64,000 nucleotides of DNA, taken from Bradyrhizobium zhengyangense. GTDB lineage: Bacteria > Pseudomonadota > Alphaproteobacteria > Rhizobiales > Xanthobacteraceae. Shown one piece after another: positions 17,586-27,136 of the stretch. The translations under genes were made by a program, and so were the position numbers. The notes under the pieces were generated by a model. The model was not told where the DNA came from. It saw only the letters and a list, made by a program, of their open reading frames with translations, and searched no databases. The stretch covers positions 124,001 to 188,000 of the forward strand of contig NZ_JAKLUA010000008.1 in NCBI RefSeq assembly GCF_022012435.1, read 5' to 3'. Each line of letters starts with the position of its first letter. Position 1 is the stretch's first letter.

Positions 17586-17882
17586 TCAGCTGTCTTCGCC
17601 GAGCCTTGCGAAATCGTCGAACAGGGCGGTCACCAGCGCGCGGTGGCGGGTGTCCTCGACCGGCAGGCTTGCGGCGTAGAGATTGAGAAGGTAGCGCGCC
17701 TTCACGGCGGCCTCGGCCCAGGAGGCGGCAGGCACGGTCATCAGGCGGTTTTCGAGATCGGCCTCGCGCTCGCGCAGCTGGCGGACATTGCTCTCGACTT
17801 CGGCCAGCGCGCGGCGCAGGTCGGTCGCCTTCTGCGCGGCCATGCCGCGATGCTTGTCGAGATCGACGGGAACATCAGTCAT
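17586..17882 (-). CDS. conserved small coiled-coil-like protein, copy 2
   Basis: 98 residues starting MTDVPVDLDKHRGMAAQKAT, the paralogue of the protein at 16748-17044 with the same length, helical charged middle and ALFDDFARLGEDS end. The start is the ATG at 17882, which overlaps the stop of the upstream gene by eight bases; the frame from 17924 lies inside that gene. Function unknown. Conserved pairing with the same upstream partner in both copies suggests the two products act together. Confidence 0.7.
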   Translation of the reverse strand: MTDVPVDLDKHRGMAAQKATDLRRALAEVESNVRQLREREADLENRLMTVPAASWAEAAVKARYLLNLYAASLPVEDTRHRALVTALFDDFARLGEDS

Positions 17883-18165
17883 GGGCGACACTCGCATCGA
17901 TGCGACGCGCGTCCGCAAGGTCAACGGCGCGGATCGAGCGCATGTCCTTGCACATTTTCTTGGAGCCGAGCACGCCTTCCACCACGTCTTCCTTGGGCAC
18001 GATGATCGACGTGCCGACGCGGCGCCAGGCCGAGACGGTCTCAGCCAGGATCGTCTCCTCGTCGGTGAGTACCTGATAGCTGCCTGCAGGCAGCAGCCGA
18101 TCGATACCGTGGATGCGGAACGGATGCCGGAACGTGACGGTTTCCCGCCGCGTACGGGTGGTCAT
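17875..18165 (-). CDS. conserved hypothetical protein, copy 2 of duplicated module
   Basis: A 96-residue protein with the same block as copy 1 (RRETVTFRHPFRIHGIDRLL, LPAGSYQVLTDEE, SAWRR), but with a different C-terminus (KKMCKDMRSIRAVDLADARR) and no pentapeptide repeat. AGGAAGGCAGG precedes the ATG. It is the first gene of its two-gene unit. Upstream lies a 458-base gap (18166-18623) that holds a family D repeat and presumably the promoter. Confidence 0.65.
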   Translation of the reverse strand: MTTRTRRETVTFRHPFRIHGIDRLLPAGSYQVLTDEETILAETVSAWRRVGTSIIVPKEDVVEGVLGSKKMCKDMRSIRAVDLADARRIDASVAHD

Positions 18166-18270
18166 GCACGCCTGCCTTCCTGCGACAGCGGCCCCAGCCG
18201 ACGCCAGCTCGTTACGACCATGCGCTCAATGCGCGGCAATAGCCAGCGCTATCGTCGTTGTGCTCAGTGT

Positions 18271-18444
18271 CACCTCTCCCCAGCGGGGAGAGGTCGGATT
18301 ACTCACGCGCGCAATTGCGCGCCTGAGTAATCCGGGTGAGGGGGCCGCGGCATACGGTGAGACCGTGCCCCCTCACCCGGATCGCGCCGGACGATGCTTC
18401 GCATCGCCGGGGGCGATCCGACCTCTCCCTCCGGGAGAGGTGAA
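18271..18444. repeat. dispersed palindromic repeat, family D (long copy)
   Basis: An inverted repeat with outer arms CACCTCTCCC...GGGAGAGGTCGGAT and GATCCGACCTCTCCC...GGGAGAGGTG, and inner CCGGGTGAGGGGGC / GCCCCCTCACCCGG arms. Simpler relatives are at 21811-21870, 52286-52312 and 57793-57850. No gene is apparent in the rest of the gap. Confidence 0.75.
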
Positions 18445-18623
18445 GCACCTTCCGCTGCGCACGCAGCGTTTTAATCCTCGCTATTGGTCCGATGCAGGCG
18501 TAGGCTCGAACGCATCACCGCATCTCCTAGACGGCATCGACCGGTGACTGAGGGTCACGCGCGCTCCCGCCGAGAAACCAGTCGCTGAAGCACGACGCGT
18601 TCGTGCTCGCGCAGGAGCATGCG

Positions 18624-18722
18624 ATGCCGCGTTTTCGTGCCTCGGAATGGATCGTTCCACGGGTCGATGTGGCATTGTTCCTGCTGCTTCTCGTTGGCGC
18701 GGCGGCCCTGTTCCATGGCTAA
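18624..18722 (+). CDS. possible 32-residue single-helix membrane protein
   Basis: A short ORF starting MPRFRASEWIVPRVDVALF, with a single hydrophobic helix (ALFLLLLVGAAALF) and AGGAG about six bases upstream. Its end overlaps the start of the next gene by eight bases. No family recognised. The good ribosome-binding site and the overlap favour a real gene, but it could be chance. Confidence 0.4.
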   Translation: MPRFRASEWIVPRVDVALFLLLLVGAAALFHG

Positions 18723-19062
18723 GCCCGTGCGCGTACCCTACCTGATCTGGGCGACCGGCGAATATGGCAGCGCCAATCACGGCCGCAGCAACGCCACCGT
18801 GGCGCTGCGGCTGGCGCGCAAGCTGCTGCGCGACGGCTTCATGGACGTGCGCGTCTGCACGCCGCGCGGCCGCGTGCTGCAATCGGACGAACTGGACGAA
18901 CTGAAACCCGCAAAGGAGATTGATGCCATGGCCAAGGGACAGCAACGCGGCAACCGCGAAACCAAGAAGCCGAAGAAGGAGAAAGCCAAGGTGATCGCCG
19001 CGGCGCCGAGCCGCAAGGACGTCGCATGGCAGCCGGATTTCGGGCCGGGGAAGAAGAAGTAG
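18715..19062 (+). CDS. conserved hypothetical protein, possibly two genes in one frame
   Basis: A 115-residue frame. The first 70 residues (from MAKPVRVPYLIWATGEYGS, with NATVALRLARKLLRDGF and VCTPRGRVLQ) look like one small globular protein. The last 44 (MAKGQQRGNRETKKPKKEK to the C-terminal GPGKKK) look like a separate lysine-rich small protein of a kind I associate with standalone genes in Bradyrhizobium. An AAAGGAG at 18912-18918 precedes the internal ATG at 18928 by nine bases, so internal initiation is plausible. No function can be assigned. Confidence 0.6.
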   Translation: MAKPVRVPYLIWATGEYGSANHGRSNATVALRLARKLLRDGFMDVRVCTPRGRVLQSDELDELKPAKEIDAMAKGQQRGNRETKKPKKEKAKVIAAAPSRKDVAWQPDFGPGKKK

Positions 19063-19214
19063 GATTCGCAATCGCCGCGGAGCCGGTGCTTTTCACCTCG
19101 CCCCGCTTGCGGGGAGACGGAGCGCACCGCCTTAGCGGCAACCACCCGCGTCTCCTCGTCGTCGCGCATTTGCGCTATACTCGCCCCGGTAGCATCACCT
19201 GGAGGGGCCGACCT

Positions 19215-20543
19215 GTGGAGCACGATCACAAGCTTGAGCCGAAGAACCTCGTCATCTGCTGTGACGGCACCGGCAACGAGATCTCGGAGAACATCTCCAA
19301 CGTCCTGAAGCTCTATCGCTGCCTGCGCAAGACCGACAAGACGCAGCCGCGGCAGATGGTGTTTTACGATCCCGGCGTCGGTACGGTGACGGAGCCGTCG
19401 ACCTGGAACAGGTGGAAGGCCAACATCAATCTGGTGCTGGGGCTCGCCACCGGCTACGGGCTCGATGACAACGTGCTGTCAGCCTATTGCTTCCTGATCG
19501 AGCATTATGCGCCCGGCGACCGCATCTATCTGTTCGGCTTTTCGCGCGGCGCCTACACGGTGCGCGTGCTGGCGGGGCTGATCCACAAGGTCGGACTGAT
19601 CTCGCCGGAGCAGGCGAATCTCGCAGGCTCGGGCCTCGTCGCCTACAAGCAATATTCCGGCACCGGGCGCGGCAACGACGTCGAGGATCTCAAGGATATC
19701 GTCGTCGACGACCAGGGGCCGCTGCCGAAGGACGAGTTCGACCTCGCCGCGCAGTTCGCGCGCATCACCTCGACGCGCTGGCCGACCATCCACTTCATCG
19801 GCGTGTGGGACACGGTGGCGAGCGTGATCGTGCCGCGGCGCGACGTGTTCTTCCTCGTGTTCACGCTGGAGGAGCTCGCCTTCGTCAGGCGCAATCCGAG
19901 CGTCAACATCTTCCGCCAGGCGATCGCGATCGACGAGCGGCGGCGCATGTTCCGCCTGAAGCCGTATGAGGAGCCGCAGGAGTACTGGAGCAACCGCTAC
20001 GTGCCCGACGAGAAGAAGGTGGCGCAGGACATCATGCAGGTGTGGTTCTCCGGCGTGCATTGCGACGTCGGCGGCGGCTATCCGGAGACGGAAAGCGGCG
20101 AGTCGAAATATCCGCTGGTATGGATGATCGACGAGGCGGAGAAGGCCGGGCTGAACTTCAACAGGCGCACCGTGAACCAGCTCGCCTGGGGCATCCAGCG
20201 CAAGAACTCGCCGTTCCAGTATGTCCCGCCCGCGGTCACCGGCAAGGCGGGGAGCTTGCATAATTCGATGAGCTCGGCCTGGCGCGTGCTGGAGTATTTT
20301 CCGAAGAGCGCGAAGTATCGGGAGTGGCCCGAGCGGAAGGTGGTGTTGGGGTTCTACATTCCCGATGCCGAGCCGCGCCTCATTCCTGAAGGCGCGCATG
20401 TGCATGAGAGCGTGCTGAAGCGGATGGACGTGGAGCCTGGCTATCGGCCGGTGAATTTGCCGAAGGCGTATGTGACGGTGCCGATGCCGGTGCCGCCGGG
20501 GGTGGATCTGGCGGCGGGGGCGGAGGCGGTTGTGACGGGGTGA
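19215..20543 (+). CDS. DUF2235 (Tle1-like) alpha/beta hydrolase
   Basis: A 442-residue protein of the DUF2235 family. It has the opening NLVICCDGTGNE, the nucleophile elbow GFSRGAYTVR (catalytic Ser), FIGVWDTV with an acidic residue, and FSGVHCDVGGGYPE containing the probable catalytic His. This fold includes the type VI secretion phospholipase effectors Tle1, but many DUF2235 genes stand alone. I see no VgrG, PAAR or immunity gene nearby and no signal peptide, so an effector role is not supported. The start is GTG at 19215, with GGAGGG eight bases upstream; the frame is open further but not family-like. Confidence 0.85.
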   Translation: MEHDHKLEPKNLVICCDGTGNEISENISNVLKLYRCLRKTDKTQPRQMVFYDPGVGTVTEPSTWNRWKANINLVLGLATGYGLDDNVLSAYCFLIEHYAPGDRIYLFGFSRGAYTVRVLAGLIHKVGLISPEQANLAGSGLVAYKQYSGTGRGNDVEDLKDIVVDDQGPLPKDEFDLAAQFARITSTRWPTIHFIGVWDTVASVIVPRRDVFFLVFTLEELAFVRRNPSVNIFRQAIAIDERRRMFRLKPYEEPQEYWSNRYVPDEKKVAQDIMQVWFSGVHCDVGGGYPETESGESKYPLVWMIDEAEKAGLNFNRRTVNQLAWGIQRKNSPFQYVPPAVTGKAGSLHNSMSSAWRVLEYFPKSAKYREWPERKVVLGFYIPDAEPRLIPEGAHVHESVLKRMDVEPGYRPVNLPKAYVTVPMPVPPGVDLAAGAEAVVTG

Positions 20544-20584
20544 TGGAGGGCGTGAGGAGGCAGGCTCGCGCTACATCCTCCGCC

Positions 20585-20729
20585 GTCGTCCCGGCGAAGG
20601 CCGGGACCCATAACCACAGGGAGTGGTTTGGCGAAGATTCGTCGTTAGTACTTCGACCTTACGTCACCGAGAAATCACGCGGTATGGGTCCCGGCCCCCG
20701 TGCGCAATTGCGCACTAGGTCGGGACGAC
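20585..20729. repeat. dispersed palindromic repeat, family B
   Basis: Outer arms GTCGTCCCGG...CCGGGACCCATAACCAC and GGTATGGGTCCCGG...CGGGACGAC, with a nested perfect palindrome GTGCGCAATTGCGCAC at 20700-20715. Other copies: 23121-23260, 27007-27121, 29106-29241, 48592-48690. The rest of the gap 20544-20920 shows no gene. Confidence 0.85.
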
Positions 20730-20920
20730 AACTGAATTTGTGGCCGCAGTGGAGTACCTCACTGACTCTCTTGTCTCCTCCCCCCACCCCGCTACCTCCG
20801 CATTCTCCCATCGCCGCTACTTTTCATTAAAATTCTCGTCCTCGCTTTAGCGTGATCGCATCACATCGTCGGCATCATTGTTCCCGAGACCTCCGCAAGA
20901 ACAGCGGAGCAGGAGGACAC

Positions 20921-21172
20921 GTGCCACAATTTCCGAGAAAGTTTGCCCGTGTGAAGCCCGCCGGCCTGGTGTCCCGCCAGGCCAAGATCATCACAGACCC
21001 GCGCGCGCCGGTGATCCCGTGCACGCTGATCGACTATTCGCCCGGCGGGGCGTGCGTCGATCTCGGCGGGCAGGTGAAGATCCCGGATCGCTTCGAGCTG
21101 CTGCACGTGAACACCAAGAAGCGCTGCCGCATCGCGTGGAAGCGCGGCACGCGGGTGGGCGTGGTGTTTTAG
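20921..21172 (+). CDS. PilZ domain protein
   Basis: An 83-residue protein starting MPQFPRKFARVKPAGLVSRQ, with the PilZ-like CTLIDYSPGGACVDLGG strand pattern and a C-terminal CRIAWKRGTRVGVVF. The first c-di-GMP box (RxxxR) is not obvious. The DxSxxG-like motif is DYSPGG, so ligand binding is uncertain. Start is GTG with AGGAGG four bases upstream; the longer frame from 20852 has no ribosome-binding site. Short single-domain PilZ proteins like this are abundant in Bradyrhizobium. Confidence 0.75.
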   Translation: MPQFPRKFARVKPAGLVSRQAKIITDPRAPVIPCTLIDYSPGGACVDLGGQVKIPDRFELLHVNTKKRCRIAWKRGTRVGVVF

Positions 21173-21307
21173 GGCGCTGTTGCGCTGACATCGTTCAAAC
21201 TACTCGCCGGGCACGCTGCTCTGTTCCCTCCGCCCTTGTGGGGGAGGGTCAGGGAGGGGGGTAGCCCAGCAAATGGCGTGGCACGATCTATCGCAACAAG
21301 ACCCCCT

Positions 21308-21718
21308 TCACGCCTTCCGCATCCTGGCCTTTGCGCCTGCGACGATCTGCATCGTCACGCCGCCGATCCAGCCCAGCAGCACCAGCCAGGTCAGCGCGTC
21401 GTGCGGCTCGAGGCGGAGCACGATGACGGCGACCGAGACCAGCGCCGTGAGCGTGGCGCAGAGCGTGCCGGCGGAGCTCAACAGCTCGGCGGCATCGATA
21501 TGGCTGTGGGCGTCGTCGAACGGCAGCTGCGGCGTGTCGATGCCGAGATAGAAGCCGACGACGCCGAGCAGCATCATCAGCAGCAGGAAGCCCTGCGTGG
21601 TGAGCACGGGTATAGCCGATCCGACATAGGCGCCGACGAACAGCCCGCACGCAGCGCCAGCCATCGCGAGGCCCAATCGCTCGAACAAATGGGCAGTCTT
21701 GCGAACACGAAAACGCAT
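21308..21718 (-). CDS. hypothetical four-helix membrane protein
   Basis: 136 residues with about four hydrophobic segments: LGLAMAGAACGLFVGAYVG, FLLLMMLLGVVGFYLGI, TLCATLTALVSVAVIVL and LVLLGWIGGVTMQIVAG. A polar stretch with DAHSHIDAAELL lies between the second and third. Family not recognised. It stands alone between the PilZ gene and the old yellow enzyme gene. Confidence 0.6.
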   Translation of the reverse strand: MRFRVRKTAHLFERLGLAMAGAACGLFVGAYVGSAIPVLTTQGFLLLMMLLGVVGFYLGIDTPQLPFDDAHSHIDAAELLSSAGTLCATLTALVSVAVIVLRLEPHDALTWLVLLGWIGGVTMQIVAGAKARMRKA

Positions 21719-21810
21719 GGCGGACCTCCGTGAGGATGCGCGGAGGTTAGGCCAGTTTGGGCCGGTGCGAAAGCTAAGGGGAGTTACGGATGCGTGAGGT
21801 CTTGCTTACT

Positions 21811-21870
21811 CCCTCTCCCCGCATCCGCCTTCGCCAAGGCTTCGGCGGACGAGCGCGGGGAGAGGTGAAG
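21811..21870. repeat. dispersed palindromic repeat, family D (short copy)
   Basis: CCCTCTCCCCGC...GCGGGGAGAGG inverted arms enclosing GCCTTCGCCAAGGCTTCGGC. It lies at the 3' end of the old yellow enzyme gene, where it could also act as a terminator. Confidence 0.7.
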
Positions 21871-21872
21871 AA

Positions 21873-22985
<1,113 letters not shown>

Positions 22986-23120
22986 GCGGAGGATCCGGAG
23001 ACGAGAGGGAAGGAAGCGATTGCATGAAGTTTAGTGGCCCCTTCGCGAATTGCGAGATGCGCGGGCGGCATGGCGGGTGGCGGGGCCATGCATTGCGGGG
23101 GCGGTGCCAAGAACCCCGCT

Positions 23121-23260
23121 GTCATCCCGGGGCACGCGACGCGTGAGCCAGGGATCCATAACCACAGGATTGGGTTTGGCGAAGGCTGGTCACTCCGAGT
23201 CTTCGCAAAACTCCTGCTGCGGCGTATGGGTCCCGGGCTCGCTGCGCGCCCCGGGACGAC
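23121..23260. repeat. dispersed palindromic repeat, family B
   Basis: GTCATCCCGGGG...GGATCCATAACCAC on the left and CGTATGGGTCCCGGG...CCGGGACGAC on the right. It fills much of the 314-base gap 22986-23299; no gene is visible in the remainder. Confidence 0.8.
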
Positions 23261-23299
23261 GGCGGAGTTTGTGGCGCGGCCTACGCCCGCCCCATCACG

Positions 23300-23995
23300 C
23301 TACGGCAAATCCTCGAACTTCCCCGGAATCGGCTTGCCCATGCGGATCCTGCCGTTGGGCAGGATCTCGCCGTCCGCCTGCGCGGAAAACTGGATCGTGT
23401 TGCCGCCGCCGTCGCGCTTGCTGGCCTTGCCGAGCGGGCCGAGCTTGTCGGCGAGCGCGGTGTCGTCGGCCGTGAAGACGCGGAAGTCGGTGAGATGGAA
23501 GCGACGCGGGGCCGCCCAGGTGAAAACAGGCACTGAGGTGCGCATGTCGGCATCGTTGACGCGATCGACTGTGCGGCCGGTGACGTCGCGGAACAGATCA
23601 GGGCCGTCGAGCAGCTTCGCGCGCGCGCCGTCGACCGAATAGATGTTCAGCGTGACGATGTGGCGCTCGCTGCGGAACGACACCGCGACGTCGCGCGAAT
23701 CCGCCGACCACGCCGCGTGGAAGGCATCCGGCGCGCTGTCGAGGATGTTGTCGTCGTTGATGTCGTCGAGCGTCATCAGCTTGCGATGCGCCGGCTCCGC
23801 CATCAGGTAGATGCGAAAACCGTCGCTGCCGGATTCGCCGCCGCCATGGGCGGCAACGGACAACTTTCCGTTCGGCGCCTTGCCGCCGAGGATGATGGCG
23901 TATTCATTCTTGCCGTATTGATGCTCTGATGTCGCCAAAGCCGGCGATGCGGCTAGGGCGAGAAGCATGGCGATGACGGCGCGGCGGTGGGGCAT
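23300..23995 (-). CDS. exported protein of unknown function
   Basis: 231 residues with a clear signal peptide (MPHRRAVIAMLLALAASPALA, cleavage near residue 21). The mature part has repeated beta-strand-like segments and motifs such as DDINDDNILDSAPDAFHAAW and SADSRDVAVSFRSERHIV, reminiscent of WD/TolB-like beta-propeller blades, but too short for a full propeller. Family not recognised; probably periplasmic. It lies close downstream of the phytase-like gene on the same strand. Confidence 0.65.
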   Translation of the reverse strand: MPHRRAVIAMLLALAASPALATSEHQYGKNEYAIILGGKAPNGKLSVAAHGGGESGSDGFRIYLMAEPAHRKLMTLDDINDDNILDSAPDAFHAAWSADSRDVAVSFRSERHIVTLNIYSVDGARAKLLDGPDLFRDVTGRTVDRVNDADMRTSVPVFTWAAPRRFHLTDFRVFTADDTALADKLGPLGKASKRDGGGNTIQFSAQADGEILPNGRIRMGKPIPGKFEDLP

Positions 23996-24031
23996 GATTG
24001 TATGTCGGCGAAGGGGCCGCCGACGTTCAAC

Positions 24032-25093
24032 CTACTCCACCAGCGTGAATTGCAGCAGCAGCGTGCGCTGGAGCATGGAGAAATTGTCGTCCGACACCAT
24101 GGTCAGCACGGTCTCGCCATCGGCCGTGACGTGAGCGTCGATGCCTTCCATGTTGTCGACCTCATGGCCGAGATCGGCGCGAAACAGCTCGCCGCCGTCG
24201 ACCAGCGCGCCCGGCGCGATCGATTTCAGGGGGATCGCGCGGATGCGGATGTCGATGCCGGTGAACCAGGAGAATTTGCGCTCGAGGATCAGGACCTCAC
24301 CGGAGGCTAGCAGCACGGCGTCGCTGATGTCGAACTTGTCGGTGCGGCGCACGGCGAACTGGCCGGGCGACGGGCCGCCGATCAGGAAGGCGACCAGGTT
24401 GCCGTCGGCATCCAGCCCGCGCTCGGAGAACGCAATCAGCGTGCCGGCAAGTGGTTGGCCTTTCGGCACGAACACCAAAGCCTCGAGCCCCTTGTTGACC
24501 GGCAGCTTGCGGATCGCAGCCGGCGAGGCGATCACCTCGCCGCGGGCGCGCGTGCCGCCCTTGGCGAAGTCGAAGCGCATGATCTGGTTGACGCGCTCCA
24601 GCCCGACATAGACGAGCGAGCCGTCGCGCGCGAGCGACTCGGTGTCGTACCAGAGCCGCTTCTCCGTAATCGGCCGCCCCTCGGCGTTGAGCATCGGCGC
24701 GGCCTCGACGCCGTCGAGCCCGGCCATCTTGCTGCCGTCATAGCGGACGGCGCCGGTGAACCAGGTGCCTTGATCCGAGAGCGCGAGGAAGCGCTCGCCC
24801 TTGTCATCGAGGAAGCGAAAGCCTGAGAGGCCGCCGAAGCCGCGATGCGGCGAGGTCAGCACCAAGCCACTGCGATATTGCAACGAGCCGAAGCGCACGC
24901 GCGCGCGATCGCGCGGTTCGAAACTGGGAATCGGCCGCGCGTTGACTTCGATGCTGACGGGCGCGTCGACGGCGTGCTCGGGCTGCGCCGGCTTGGGCAC
25001 GGCCTGCGCCTGCACGAGACGGGATGATGCGAGAGTGGAAAATCCCGCCGCCGCGTGGCCTATAAAGCTGCGGCGGGATCGATGTGTGCTCAC
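24032..25093 (-). CDS. esterase-like activity of phytase family protein (Tat-exported)
   Basis: A 353-residue protein with a twin-arginine signal (HRSRRSFIGHAAAGFSTLA) and a mature beta-propeller-like domain: GGLSGFRFLDDKGERFLALSDQG, GLERVNQIMRFDF, NKGLEALVFVPKGQPL and DNMEGIDAHVTADGETVLTMVSDDNF. This matches the family annotated as esterase-like phytase, whose members bear acidic metal-binding residues. The start is GTG and overlaps the cobT stop (GTGA), so it is probably co-transcribed with cobS-cobT. The periplasmic substrate is unknown. Confidence 0.82.
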   Translation of the reverse strand: MSTHRSRRSFIGHAAAGFSTLASSRLVQAQAVPKPAQPEHAVDAPVSIEVNARPIPSFEPRDRARVRFGSLQYRSGLVLTSPHRGFGGLSGFRFLDDKGERFLALSDQGTWFTGAVRYDGSKMAGLDGVEAAPMLNAEGRPITEKRLWYDTESLARDGSLVYVGLERVNQIMRFDFAKGGTRARGEVIASPAAIRKLPVNKGLEALVFVPKGQPLAGTLIAFSERGLDADGNLVAFLIGGPSPGQFAVRRTDKFDISDAVLLASGEVLILERKFSWFTGIDIRIRAIPLKSIAPGALVDGGELFRADLGHEVDNMEGIDAHVTADGETVLTMVSDDNFSMLQRTLLLQFTLVE

Positions 25094-26994
25094 GAATGCA
25101 ATTTGCGTCGCGGGCGACCGGCCGGCTGGGTGGGCGCGGTGTTGGTCTCGCTGAAGAGCTCGGCGAGCTTTTCGGTGATGGCACCGCCGAGTTCTTCGGC
25201 GTCCACGATCGTCACCGCGCGGCGGTAGTAGCGCGTCACGTCATGGCCGATGCCGATCGCGATCAGCTCGACCGGAGAGCGGGTCTCGATCTCCTCGATG
25301 ATGTGGCGCAGATGCCGCTCGAGATAATTGCCGGGATTGACCGACAGCGTGGAATCGTCGACCGGCGCGCCGTCCGAGATCATCATCAGGATCTTGCGCT
25401 GCTCGGGCCGGCCGAGCAGGCGCTTGTGCGCCCAGTCCAGCGCCTCGCCGTCGATGTTCTCCTTCAGCAGCCCCTCGCGCATCATCAGGCCGAGATTCTT
25501 GCGCGCACGGCGCCAAGGGGCATCGGCGGATTTGTAGATGATGTGGCGGAGATCGTTGAGACGGCCGGGATTGGCCGGCTTGCCGGCGGCTAGCCACGCT
25601 TCACGCGATTGCCCGCCCTTCCAGGCGCGCGTGGTGAAGCCCAGAATCTCGACCTTGACGCCGCAACGCTCCAGCGTGCGCGCGAGGATGTCGGCGCAGG
25701 TGGCGGCGACCGTGATCGGGCGTCCGCGCATCGAGCCGGAATTGTCGAGCAGCAGCGTCACGACCGTATCGCGGAACGTCGCCTCCTTCTCGTGCATGAA
25801 GGACAGCGGATGATAGGGATCGGTCACCACGCGCGACAGGCGCGCGGGATCGAGGATGCCCTCTTCGAGGTCGAACTCCCAGGCGCGGTTCTGCTGCGCC
25901 ATCAAACGCCTCTGGAGGCGGTTGGCGAGGCGGGCGACGATGCCCTGCAGATGCGCGAGCTGCTTGTCGAGATAGGCGCGCAGGCGCTCCAGCTCGTCAT
26001 GGTCGCAGAGGTCCTCGGCGGCGATGACCTCGTCGAATTTCGGCGCGAAGGCGTGATATTCCGGCCCGCGCGGCTCGTTCTTGCCGTGCTGGTTCGGACG
26101 CGTCGCCTCGCCGGGCGTCTCGTCGTCGCCAAGCTCGCCGTCGTCGAAGGTGTCAGAGGTCGAGGCCTGCGCGCTTTCCATCGCGCTCTCGCTCATCTCC
26201 TCGGATGAGGCCTGCGCCTGGTCGGCGCTCATCTCCTGCGCGGCGTCGGAATCGGGCGAGCCCTCGGCGCCGGACTGATCGTTGTCGCCGTCCTGGTTCT
26301 CGTCGTCGTCTTCGTTGTCCTCACTGTCGGCGCTGCGCTCGTCGCCGAGCTCGAGCGCGGTCAGCAAATCATGCACGGCATCGCCGAACTTGGTCTGGTC
26401 CTCGACCACGCCATCGAGCCGGTCGAGCCGCTTGCCGATCTTGTCTTCGAGAATCGGACGCCAGAGATCGACCATCTTCTTTGCGGCCGTGGGCGGCGCC
26501 AGGCCCGTCAGGCGCTCGCGCACCAGCATCGCCAAGGCATCGGCGAGCGGTGCATCGGCACGGTCGGTGATCTCGTCGAACTTGCCGCGATGGAAATGGT
26601 CATCGAGCATCGCGGTGAGATTCTTGGCAACGCCCGCCATGCGGCGCGCACCGATGGCCTCGACCCTGGCCTGCTCCACCGCCTCGAACACGCCGCGTGC
26701 CTGCGGATTGCCCGGCATCAGCTTGCGATGCAGCTTGGCGTCGTGACAGGCGATCTTGAGCGCGATGGAATCGGCGTGGCCGCGCACGATCGCAGCATCG
26801 CGCTTGGTCATCTTGCGCGCCGGCTCCGGCAGCCGCGCCTTGCCCGGCGCAAGGCCCGGACGCTCGGCCGCGAAGGAGACGTCGAGCTCGGGCGACTTCG
26901 CGATCGCCTTCAGGCAGGACGCGACCGAACGCTTGAACGGCTCGGTCGGCGCTTCCTTGGTGTTGCGGAATTTGGAGTTGGAGGGCGTGCTCAT
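25090..26994 (-). CDS. cobT: aerobic cobaltochelatase subunit CobT
   Basis: A 634-residue subunit of the ATP-dependent cobaltochelatase CobNST, which inserts cobalt into hydrogenobyrinate a,c-diamide in aerobic cobalamin synthesis. It has the acidic linker (EDNEDDDENQDGDNDQ region) and a C-terminal von Willebrand A domain with MIDAS motif LLLDNSGSMRG and later MMISDGAPVDD. The start is ATG at 26994 (MSTPSNSKFRN); the extra upstream residues from 27039 lie in a palindromic repeat. It lies downstream of cobS; cobN is not in the window. Confidence 0.95.
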   Translation of the reverse strand: MSTPSNSKFRNTKEAPTEPFKRSVASCLKAIAKSPELDVSFAAERPGLAPGKARLPEPARKMTKRDAAIVRGHADSIALKIACHDAKLHRKLMPGNPQARGVFEAVEQARVEAIGARRMAGVAKNLTAMLDDHFHRGKFDEITDRADAPLADALAMLVRERLTGLAPPTAAKKMVDLWRPILEDKIGKRLDRLDGVVEDQTKFGDAVHDLLTALELGDERSADSEDNEDDDENQDGDNDQSGAEGSPDSDAAQEMSADQAQASSEEMSESAMESAQASTSDTFDDGELGDDETPGEATRPNQHGKNEPRGPEYHAFAPKFDEVIAAEDLCDHDELERLRAYLDKQLAHLQGIVARLANRLQRRLMAQQNRAWEFDLEEGILDPARLSRVVTDPYHPLSFMHEKEATFRDTVVTLLLDNSGSMRGRPITVAATCADILARTLERCGVKVEILGFTTRAWKGGQSREAWLAAGKPANPGRLNDLRHIIYKSADAPWRRARKNLGLMMREGLLKENIDGEALDWAHKRLLGRPEQRKILMMISDGAPVDDSTLSVNPGNYLERHLRHIIEEIETRSPVELIAIGIGHDVTRYYRRAVTIVDAEELGGAITEKLAELFSETNTAPTQPAGRPRRKLHS

Positions 26995-27006
26995 CTCGAT
27001 CTCACC

Positions 27007-27121
27007 GTCGTCCCGGCGAAGGCCGGGACCCATAGCCACCGACGGTTGGTGCGTCAGGGAAAACTATCAGCATCGCTTCATCGAGAGACCTCGCGGTATG
27101 GGTCCCGGCCTTCGGGACGAC
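27007..27121. repeat. dispersed palindromic repeat, family B
   Basis: GTCGTCCCGGCGAAGGCCGGGACCCATAGCCACC on the left (given here as the two arms GTCGTCCCGG and CCGGGACCCATAGCC) and GGTATGGGTCCCGG...CGGGACGAC on the right. It is inserted between cobS and cobT and so is probably transcribed within the operon mRNA. Confidence 0.85.
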
Positions 27122-27136
27122 ATGCCGCGAGAGATA

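Noticed and set aside
19215..20543. Type VI secretion effector
   Set aside because: The DUF2235 domain is shared with Tle1, but no VgrG, PAAR, adaptor or immunity gene is adjacent.
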